DNA of 16,388 nt, taken from assembly GCA_015228895.1 (NCBI GenBank), contig JADGCR010000027.1, forward strand, positions 1-16,388. Direction: 5' to 3'. Source of the stretch: Magnetococcales bacterium (lineage in GTDB: Bacteria; Pseudomonadota; Magnetococcia; Magnetococcales; Magnetaquicoccaceae). The notes under the pieces are model-generated. The model was not told the origin of the DNA. It saw nothing but the letters and a program-made list of their open reading frames with translations, and did not search any database. Positions within the stretch are counted from its first letter, which is position 1, and each line of letters starts with the position of its first letter. Below are positions 5,274 to 12,253 of the stretch, one piece after another. The position numbers were made by a program, and so were the translations under genes.

Positions 5274-8200
5274 TCAATGATTCCCGGAAACGCACCAGCG
5301 TCGCCACATTCCCCGCAGGGCCCGGGTGAGGTGTCCGGCAAAGCGTGGCGCGTCAAACAGAGGAGAGGAGAGAACCTGCCGCCGCAGTCCGGCGCGCAGG
5401 CTGGACAACCGATTGGGATCACTCGCGAAATCGATGGCCCTGGCCCTGTACTCCTCCTGGTTCCCCCCGATCCAGCATGACAATCCGGCGTTGGCCAGCA
5501 GGGTCTCCCCCTGATGGGAGACGAAACGGTCGCCCTTGAGGGTCACTACCGGCACCCCCATCCACAACCCCTCGACGGTCACCGTGCCACCAGGGAAGGG
5601 AAACGGGTCCAGACCGATGTCCACCCGGTGATAACAGGCCAGATAGCCCTCCCGTGACTCCTCTCCCTCCAGGATCAACCGCCCGGCGGGAATGTGGCGT
5701 TGTGCGAACCATGCCAGAACCTCCTGGCGGATGACCGGTTCTCCGAGCGAGGCGTTCTTGAGGAACAGACGACTCCCCGGCACGGCGGAGAGAATGGCGG
5801 CCCAACACTCCAGAACGGCGGGGGTCACTTTGGACCAGGCGTTGAAACAACCAAAGGTGATGAACCCATTGGTCAGCGCGGGCAACGGGGCCACCTCCAG
5901 GGGGAATTCCGGCGGGGTGAAACAGAGGTGGCACTCCGGCAGACGCCAAGGGGTTTCCACGAAATGCCACGCCTCGTTCTCCGGCAGATTGATGGCATCG
6001 CACAGGATATAGTCCATCTCCCCCACCCCGGTGGTGGCAAAATAGCCCAGCCAGGCGACCTGGACCGGCGCGGGTTTCCAGGCGAACAGAGAGAGCCGGT
6101 TGTGGGCGTTATGTCCCGCGAGATCCACCAGAATGTCGATGCCATCCTCCTGGATCAGGCGGGCCAGGGCCTCGTCCCCCATCCGACCGACCCCGCGCCA
6201 ATGGGGGATGATGCGCAGCAGCCGCCTCTTGACCGCGTCGTCCCGTTCGGCGGTGGCGTAGGCGAAGAGTTCCAGCGTTTCCGGCCGCAGGCAGGCGACC
6301 ACCCCTTCCAGAAAATGGCCCACAGGATGCGCGTGAAAATCCCCGGAAACCAGGCCAACCCGCAGCGGCCGGTTGGCCGCCGCCGGGTCGGGGCGGTGTT
6401 GAAAGGGCCGGGCCAGGGAGGCCACCAGCGCGCCATACTTTCTGGCGTCATCCAGAGCGACCTCCAGTTTTCCGTCACCACGATAATTTTGCGCCAACAG
6501 CAAATTGCTGAACAGCTCCACCGAATCCGGGGCCTGGCGCAACGCCCGGCGATAACTCTCCTCGGCGGCGGGCAGCCGTCCCTGTTTCAGCTGCATCGTG
6601 CCCAGATTGCTGTACGCCCTGGCATGCCCCGGTTGAAGCTCCAGGAGTTGGCGATAGAAGGTTTCCGCTTCCGCCAGGCGATTCTGGAGTTGCAGGGCGT
6701 TGCCCAGACCGAAAAGAGGTTCGGCGGGGTCTCCGGGGAGCGCCAACGCCCGCCTGAAGCAGGCTTCGGCTTCCGGGTAGTGTGCCCGCTCCAGGAGAAA
6801 ATTCCCGAAATTCCTGAGAGTGTCCGGATCGTCCGGCTGGAGCGCCAGCGCCTGATGAAAACAGGTGGCCGCCTCCCCCGCCCGTCCCTGTCGCCACAAC
6901 ACGGCCCCCAGATTGTTGTGGGCCACGACCCAGGCCGGTTGGTCCGTCAAAACCTGTCGGTAGCAGATCTCCGCCTGGGGGAACTGCTCCTGTCGAAAGA
7001 AACGGTTGCCCAGCTCGTTCACCCGCTGGGGGCAATCCACAGCATAAAGCGCGTCGGACCCGTTCTCCCCCCACCGGAACAGAATGCCCTCAAGGGCGCA
7101 CAGACTCTCCTCCCGGACCTTGCGCGTCCTCGCCTCCAGAGCCTCGCGGGACGCGGGCCAGGGGAGCTCCAGGAGTTCATCCGACAGCATCGACGCGTGA
7201 CGCAGGAGCTCCCCGGCCTGCTCCCGTGTCAAAGGGGGGTGGCGCACGAACATCAGACCGGTCGGATAGACAGGCAGGGTGGTGATGCGGGCGTCAGGCA
7301 ACAACCGCTCGATCAGGAGGGTCATTTTCCAGACATCTCCGGCCCAGTACAGGGACTCCCGCACGCGACGGGCCGACAGTTCGTCAACCGGCAGAACATC
7401 GTGCACCACCAGCACCGACCGGTCATGGGTTCTGGTCAGGGCGTTCACCAGGTCGCGGAAGGCCTGATCAAAGGTGTGCAGACCATCGATGAAGACCAGA
7501 TCGAACCGGACACCCCCCGGAGGATGGAGGGTCACATCGGCAAAATACGCCTCGGAGGTGAGATCGAAGAGCGCGACCTCCCCCTGAATCGGCATCCGTA
7601 TGGCCGCATCCGGGTCCACGGCGTGGACGAGACACCCCTTGCCGGCCAAAGCCAGGGAGTCCCCATGGGCCACTCCGATCTCCAGATAACCGGAGGGCCG
7701 GAGCGCCGCGTGACACAGGTTCAGAATGGTCAGATAATCCGGTCCGGGATACAGCCGGCGGGCCTGTTGTTCCAATCGTACCGACTGTTCCCGCAGCCGC
7801 ACGTGGCCAACCAGCGACCCGACCCCCCATTTCCGGCAACAGGCGACCTGCCAGGCCGGAGGGTCCAGGCCCAGATAGCCCCGCACCGCGTCATCGTCCG
7901 GGGAGAGGGCCAACACCTTGAGCAGCGGCTCCCGCGCCTCGTCGAAACGTTCCTGATGGGACAGGGCGATCCCCAACCCCTTCCACCCCATGGAGTCGTC
8001 CGGAAAACGGGCCAGAATCTCCCTGGCAAGCCGTTCCAGCTCCCCATAACGCCCCTGGATGAACAGCGTGGTCATGCGTTGATCCGTCCCCGGAGCGAGG
8101 CCCCGGGGGTGGAGATCGCCACCACGCTCCAGGCGGGCCGCCAGACTCTCCACGGCCTCTCCCCGCAGACCCAGACTCCGGGCCCGGGCCAGAACCTCCG

Positions 8201-8495
8201 CCGCGCTCCGGTGCTGTCCGGCGTGCAACAGGGCGTCGAGATAACTCAACCAGTAGTGCCCCTGCCCCGGTTCCGCCTCCACCGCCGCCTTGAAATGGGC
8301 GAGGCACTCCAGGGTCTCTCCGGCCTGCAGCCGCAACACTCCCAGATTGTGGTTGGCCTCCGGGTGGGTGGGTTCCCGCTGCAGAATGGCCCGATACACC
8401 CGCTCGGCCTCCCGGGGTTGACCCGCGAGATAAAAGGCGTGCCCCTGTTCCAGGGCTTGAGAAACAGTGTCCATCACGGACGGTTGCGCAGTCAT
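5274..8495 (-). CDS. TPR / class I methyltransferase / TPR / SPINDLY-OGT glycosyltransferase fusion (1073 aa)
   Basis: Four segments are visible. Residues about 8-210 hold TPR-like helices (AFYLAGQPREAERVYRAIL; LARFPDD). Residues 250-420 form a class I SAM-dependent methyltransferase-like domain: motif I LEIGVAHGDS (271-280), acidic VDPD (293-296), then FIDGLHTFDQA (335-345) and VVHDV (363-367), as in the Methyltransf_24 group. Residues 490-660 are clear TPRs (NNLGAVLWRQGRAGEA, GDPAEPLFGLGNAL, AYSNLGTMQLKQGRL). Residues 708-1065 are a GT41 (O-GlcNAc transferase/SPINDLY) catalytic domain: SGDFHAHPVGHF (717-728), DLAGHNAHNRL, PAPVQVAWLGY, FGCFNAWSKVTP with Lys889 at the position of the UDP-binding Lys of human OGT, and DPFPFPGGTVT. 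GT41 enzymes transfer a sugar to Ser/Thr, or rarely Asn, of proteins. The start at 8495 is 1 nt after the upstream stop, with a weak ribosome binding site. No signal peptide is seen, so it acts in the cytoplasm. Modification of a pilus component is inferred from location. Confidence 0.9.
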   Translation of the reverse strand: MTAQPSVMDTVSQALEQGHAFYLAGQPREAERVYRAILQREPTHPEANHNLGVLRLQAGETLECLAHFKAAVEAEPGQGHYWLSYLDALLHAGQHRSAAEVLARARSLGLRGEAVESLAARLERGGDLHPRGLAPGTDQRMTTLFIQGRYGELERLAREILARFPDDSMGWKGLGIALSHQERFDEAREPLLKVLALSPDDDAVRGYLGLDPPAWQVACCRKWGVGSLVGHVRLREQSVRLEQQARRLYPGPDYLTILNLCHAALRPSGYLEIGVAHGDSLALAGKGCLVHAVDPDAAIRMPIQGEVALFDLTSEAYFADVTLHPPGGVRFDLVFIDGLHTFDQAFRDLVNALTRTHDRSVLVVHDVLPVDELSARRVRESLYWAGDVWKMTLLIERLLPDARITTLPVYPTGLMFVRHPPLTREQAGELLRHASMLSDELLELPWPASREALEARTRKVREESLCALEGILFRWGENGSDALYAVDCPQRVNELGNRFFRQEQFPQAEICYRQVLTDQPAWVVAHNNLGAVLWRQGRAGEAATCFHQALALQPDDPDTLRNFGNFLLERAHYPEAEACFRRALALPGDPAEPLFGLGNALQLQNRLAEAETFYRQLLELQPGHARAYSNLGTMQLKQGRLPAAEESYRRALRQAPDSVELFSNLLLAQNYRGDGKLEVALDDARKYGALVASLARPFQHRPDPAAANRPLRVGLVSGDFHAHPVGHFLEGVVACLRPETLELFAYATAERDDAVKRRLLRIIPHWRGVGRMGDEALARLIQEDGIDILVDLAGHNAHNRLSLFAWKPAPVQVAWLGYFATTGVGEMDYILCDAINLPENEAWHFVETPWRLPECHLCFTPPEFPLEVAPLPALTNGFITFGCFNAWSKVTPAVLECWAAILSAVPGSRLFLKNASLGEPVIRQEVLAWFAQRHIPAGRLILEGEESREGYLACYHRVDIGLDPFPFPGGTVTVEGLWMGVPVVTLKGDRFVSHQGETLLANAGLSCWIGGNQEEYRARAIDFASDPNRLSSLRAGLRRQVLSSPLFDAPRFAGHLTRALRGMWRRWCVSGNH

Positions 8496-8496
8496 A

Positions 8497-9063
8497 TCAC
8501 CACACTTTGTTCAATTTTTTCATCAATAGAAACAGCGAGACAGTCCCACTGGCCACCAGCAGCAGCGCAAACACCCTGGGCCGGTTCCGCAAACCGGCAA
8601 GCAACCATTGCCGCGCCTTTCCGGGATCGACCGGACGGTTGGCCCACGCCTCGAACCCCTTGAGACCGCTGGGACGCATCAGGATCAGCAGGCCGGAGGC
8701 CAACGTGAAGAAATTGCCCAGGGCCACGAACAACAGCAGACTTTCCCACAACCACGCCTCCAGGTTCAGGCGGTTGCCAACCCTGGCCAGGGCGACCAGC
8801 CGATGGGCGTAGCCCCCCAGGGCCACGAGGGTGAAAAACGATCCGAGCACGATCCCGCCACCAAACCAGCGGTGATGACGGTAGACGAACCGTTCCACCC
8901 GCACGGGCCGGGACCAGGCCCGCAAGGTCTCCAGCGCGGAACGGTCCAAGACGGAGGAGGCGCCGGGATGCAGGAAAAGCCAGGCTCCCAGCACCAGACC
9001 CACCAGGGAACCGACCAGCGCCAGAATCAGCAGCAGGGAGAACAGCAGAGGTGCCAGTGTCAT
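8497..9063 (-). CDS. Four-helix inner-membrane protein in the mshF position (188 aa)
   Basis: Hydrophobic stretches at about residues 5-31, 67-86, 105-128 and 163-181 predict four membrane helices, with a basic C-terminus (KKLNK). The protein appears to be an internal duplication: each half has a helix ending LFL or LIL, then a Pro-containing loop leading to AWS-RPV (49-54) in the first half and AWANRPV (139-145) in the second. A further helix follows each. It occupies the place of mshF, between mshG and the downstream genes. However, Vibrio MshF is, as I recall, a bitopic protein, so I do not give it that name. The start at 9063 is 3 nt after the mshG stop and its own stop is 1 nt before the next gene, so translation is probably coupled. 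A role in the inner-membrane assembly platform is inferred only from the neighbours. Confidence 0.75.
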   Translation of the reverse strand: MTLAPLLFSLLLILALVGSLVGLVLGAWLFLHPGASSVLDRSALETLRAWSRPVRVERFVYRHHRWFGGGIVLGSFFTLVALGGYAHRLVALARVGNRLNLEAWLWESLLLFVALGNFFTLASGLLILMRPSGLKGFEAWANRPVDPGKARQWLLAGLRNRPRVFALLLVASGTVSLFLLMKKLNKVW

Positions 9064-9066
9064 CGA

Positions 9067-10290
9067 TCAACGTTTCCCTTTCCCCATGGCCGCGGAACTC
9101 ATGTCCCACATGGGCATGAAGATCCCCAGGGCCAGCACCAGCACCATGCCGCCGATCACGGTCAAGAGGATCGGTTCGATGGCGGAACTCAAGCCCGCCA
9201 CCTCGTATTCCACTTCCCGCTCGTAAAACTCGGCCACTTCGGCCATCATTTCGTCCATGCCGCCGGTCTCCTCCCCCACGGCCATCATCTGCATCACCAG
9301 TGGCGTGAACATCCCGCTGTTGTAGGCGGCCTGGGTCAGGCTCTCCCCCCGCTCGATCCCCTCCCGCATCCCGGCGATGCGCTGCGCCATGAAGGCGTTG
9401 TCCACGGCCTCCTCCACCGCCGTCAGGATCTGCATCACCGGCAATCCCGCGCCAGACCCCATGGAAAAGGCGCGGGAATAACGGGCCAACGTGGCCCGAT
9501 TGATGATCGAGCCAACCAAAGGGAGGCTCAGACGGCTCCTGTCCCACCACAGACGGCCATCCGGCGTCTTGATGTAGGCAAAAAATCCATAAAACGCCAC
9601 CACCCCCCCCACCAGGATGAACAGGGCGTACTGTTTGACGAAAGCCGAAGTCGCCAACAGGATTCTGGTCGCCAACGGCAACTCGGAACCCATTTTGCTG
9701 AACATGCCGGCGAAGTTGGGGATCACGAAATAGTTGACGATGAACATGGCGATGATGATCGCGATGATCACAAAGGTGGGGTAGCGCATGGCGCTCTTGA
9801 TCTGACGGCGGGTCTTCTTGTCCACTTCCATGTATTGATACAGTTGCTTGAAGGACTCGTCCATGCGTCCCGTCTCTTCCCCCATGCGGATGATGCGGAT
9901 GAACAGACGATCGAAGATCTTCGGATGCTCGGCCAGGGCCACGGAGAGTTCCCGACCCGCTTGCAGGTCCTCGATCATGCGCACCATGGCCTGTTTCAAT
10001 TTTTTGTTGATGGCGCTCTCCACCAGACCCTGCAGCGAACGGATCAACGACACCCCGGATTTGGTCAGGGTGTACATCTGGCGGGCGAAGAGGATGCGGT
10101 CATCGTCCGTGGGCCACTCCACCAGAAACTCCAGTTCGATGCCCGGAGTGGCGGCCGCCACCTCCTGGATATCCAGGGGCTCGATGCGGCGATTGAAGAG
10201 CTGCTCCACCACGGCGTCCACATTGGGGGCGTTGATCACCCCCTCCACCTGTTTGCCATCATTGCGTCCCACATAACGGAATACGGCCAT
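9067..10290 (-). CDS. mshG: MshG, inner-membrane platform protein of the GspF/PilC family (407 aa)
   Basis: The protein has two T2SSF-type domains (about residues 68-190 and 270-395), each containing the family signature: RMGEETGRMDE (135-145) and VGEETGGMDEMM (338-349). Predicted membrane helices lie at about 172-192, 220-240 and 371-393. Length is normal for the family (about 400). The N-terminal 60 residues (FRYVGRNDGKQVEGV) are the usual short cytoplasmic domain. MshG forms the inner-membrane platform that MshE turns or pushes to insert pilins into the fibre. The ATG at 10290 is 1 nt after the mshE stop, and the stop lies 3 nt before the next gene, so translation is probably coupled. Gene order E-G is the same as in Vibrio. 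Confidence 0.95.
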   Translation of the reverse strand: MAVFRYVGRNDGKQVEGVINAPNVDAVVEQLFNRRIEPLDIQEVAAATPGIELEFLVEWPTDDDRILFARQMYTLTKSGVSLIRSLQGLVESAINKKLKQAMVRMIEDLQAGRELSVALAEHPKIFDRLFIRIIRMGEETGRMDESFKQLYQYMEVDKKTRRQIKSAMRYPTFVIIAIIIAMFIVNYFVIPNFAGMFSKMGSELPLATRILLATSAFVKQYALFILVGGVVAFYGFFAYIKTPDGRLWWDRSRLSLPLVGSIINRATLARYSRAFSMGSGAGLPVMQILTAVEEAVDNAFMAQRIAGMREGIERGESLTQAAYNSGMFTPLVMQMMAVGEETGGMDEMMAEVAEFYEREVEYEVAGLSSAIEPILLTVIGGMVLVLALGIFMPMWDMSSAAMGKGKR

Positions 10291-10291
10291 C

Positions 10292-12250
10292 TCATGTCAC
10301 CTGGTCAACCGGCCTGTCCTCGGAGGGGAGCGCCCCGGTCATCTCCGGGGGAGGCGCGGGTTGTTCCTCCCCGGTCTCCACGTCACTGACCAGTCGCATC
10401 ACTTCCTCCAGGGTGGTGATCCCCTTCAAGGCGTACTCCAGGGCGGCCAGGTGCAGTGGCACGAAACCGGACTGCAACTCGGCCTGGCGCATGAAACCCG
10501 TGGTGTCGTTGCCGCGCAGGGCGTCGGCCAGTCCCCCTTTCATCTCCAACAGCTCCACCACGGCGATACGCCCCCGGTAGCCGCTGCGGTTGCACTGGGG
10601 ACACCCCTTGCCCTGACTCAACCGCGCCCCCCTGGCACGGGGGCCGATCATTCCCTGCAACAGAATCCGCTGGCTGTGATCCGGTTCCATGATTTCGACA
10701 CAATCGCCGCAGACGCGCCGCACCAGACGCTGGGCCAGGATGCACTTGAGGGCGGAGGCCACCGCGTACCCCTCGACCCCCATCTCCACCAGGCGTATGG
10801 CCGTGGCCACGGCGCTGTTGGTGTGCAGGGTGGAGAGCACCAGATGGCCGGTCAGGGCGGCGCGGATGGCGATCTCCGCGGTCTCCTGGTCCCGCATCTC
10901 GCCCACCAGGACGATATCCGGGTCCTGCCGCAACACGGTGCGCAACACCTTGGCGAAGGTCAAGCCGATCCGGGCGCGCACCTGCACCTGATTGATGCGC
11001 GGCAGACGGTACTCCACCGGGTCCTCCACGGTGATGATCTTCTTGGCGGGGGAGTTCAAATAATTGAGGGAGCCATACAGGGTGGTGGTCTTGCCGCTCC
11101 CCGTGGGTCCGGTCACCAGAATCAGGCCATGGGGACGCTGCAAAAGAAACCGGTAACGATTCAGGAGCGCCGTTTCCATCCCCACCATGTCCAGGTTGAG
11201 GTTGTCCGCGGATTGATCCAGCAACCGCATCACCACCGACTCGCCGTCCTGGATGGGGAGGGTGGAAAGCCGCACGTCCACGCTCTTGCCCTTCACCGAG
11301 ATGTGGAACCGGCCATCCTGGGGCAGTCTCTTTTCCGCGATCTCCAGGCCGGCCATGAGCTTGAGCTTGGAGACCAGGGCGGGGGCGATCCGTTTTTCGT
11401 TCACGATCTGTTCGTTGAGCACCCCGTCGATCCGCTGCCGGATGCGCAACACATCCGCGTCCGGTTCGATATGGATGTCCGAGGCGTTCATGCGCATGGC
11501 GTCCTCGAACAGGGACTGGAGGATCTTGACCACCGGGGCGTCCACCGCCATCTCGGACTGCACGATCCCTTCCAGGTCGAAATCGGACCTGCCCACCTCC
11601 TCTTCCAGGGCCGCGGCCTGCTCCTGAATGTCGTCCTTGCCCCGATAGACCAGATCCAGGGAGCGCAACAACTGGGTCTCGCTCACCAGGGCCAAACGCA
11701 CCGAATTGCCCAACTGGCGCGTCAGTTCGTCGAAAATGAAGATGTCGGTGGGATCGGCCATGCCCACCAGGATCCCTTCGCTCCCCTTGGACAACACCAC
11801 GGCGCGAAAACGACGGGCCATGGTCTCCGGCAACAACTGGACGAGTTCCGGGATGAAATTGAATTTTCTCAAATCGACGAACGGGAGGCGAATCTGCTTG
11901 GAAAAGAATTCCAGAAACTTGATTTCACTCAGAATACCCAACTGGGCGAGACTCTGGCCGAGTTTTTTGCCGCTCCGCTTCTGCTCCGCCAAGGCCGCCA
12001 GCAACTGTTCGGAGGTGATGATGCCGGATTCCACCAGTCGATCCCCGATGCGGATTTTCTGCCGCAGGCGGGTCAGGAACTTTTCCAAAGCCTCCTCGGT
12101 GATATACCCGAGGCGCATCAAAGCCTCCCCAAGCTTGACCCCGGTTTTCTCCTGGTGGACCAACGCCAGGCGCAACTGCTCGTCGGTGATCAAACCGGAT
12201 TCGACCAGCAGTTCCCCCAGATGGGGCTTGTTGGGACGCAATGAGCTCAT
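10292..12250 (-). CDS. mshE: MshE, pilus extension ATPase with doubled MshEN motif pairs (652 aa)
   Basis: This is a GspE/PilB-family secretion ATPase. The catalytic domain (about 230-620) has Walker A GPTGSGKTTT (381-390), Asp box VEDPVEY (408-414), Walker B DIVLVGEMRD (445-454) and His box LSTLHTN (472-478). It also has the zinc-binding pairs CGDC (514-517) and CPQC (550-553). All look intact. Before it lie four 24-residue repeats of the MshEN type (10-33, 39-62, 67-90, 96-119), arranged as two pairs with the 5-residue spacer known from the c-di-GMP-binding site of Vibrio MshE. The third motif keeps the Arg and Gln ends (R67, Q90) and the fourth keeps Q119; the first pair has His at 10 and Leu at 62. 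A Pro-rich tail (631-645) follows. The enzyme powers pilus assembly on the cytoplasmic side of MshG. The start at 12250 is 3 nt after the mshN-like stop. Confidence 0.95.
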   Translation of the reverse strand: MSSLRPNKPHLGELLVESGLITDEQLRLALVHQEKTGVKLGEALMRLGYITEEALEKFLTRLRQKIRIGDRLVESGIITSEQLLAALAEQKRSGKKLGQSLAQLGILSEIKFLEFFSKQIRLPFVDLRKFNFIPELVQLLPETMARRFRAVVLSKGSEGILVGMADPTDIFIFDELTRQLGNSVRLALVSETQLLRSLDLVYRGKDDIQEQAAALEEEVGRSDFDLEGIVQSEMAVDAPVVKILQSLFEDAMRMNASDIHIEPDADVLRIRQRIDGVLNEQIVNEKRIAPALVSKLKLMAGLEIAEKRLPQDGRFHISVKGKSVDVRLSTLPIQDGESVVMRLLDQSADNLNLDMVGMETALLNRYRFLLQRPHGLILVTGPTGSGKTTTLYGSLNYLNSPAKKIITVEDPVEYRLPRINQVQVRARIGLTFAKVLRTVLRQDPDIVLVGEMRDQETAEIAIRAALTGHLVLSTLHTNSAVATAIRLVEMGVEGYAVASALKCILAQRLVRRVCGDCVEIMEPDHSQRILLQGMIGPRARGARLSQGKGCPQCNRSGYRGRIAVVELLEMKGGLADALRGNDTTGFMRQAELQSGFVPLHLAALEYALKGITTLEEVMRLVSDVETGEEQPAPPPEMTGALPSEDRPVDQVT

Positions 12251-12253
12251 ACC

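Noticed and set aside
5694..8663. A 989-codon open frame on the plus strand
   Set aside because: It lies antisense to the TPR/OGT fusion. The high GC of the real gene keeps the opposite frame open; its peptide shows no domain and is rich in Gln, Arg and Pro.
8608..10389. A 593-codon plus-strand frame rich in His and Gln
   Set aside because: It is antisense to mshG and its neighbour. The His and Gln content comes from complementing codons of a real membrane-protein gene, and no motif is recognisable.
10361..12244. A 627-codon plus-strand frame
   Set aside because: It is fully antisense to mshE, whose Walker and zinc motifs are intact on the minus strand.
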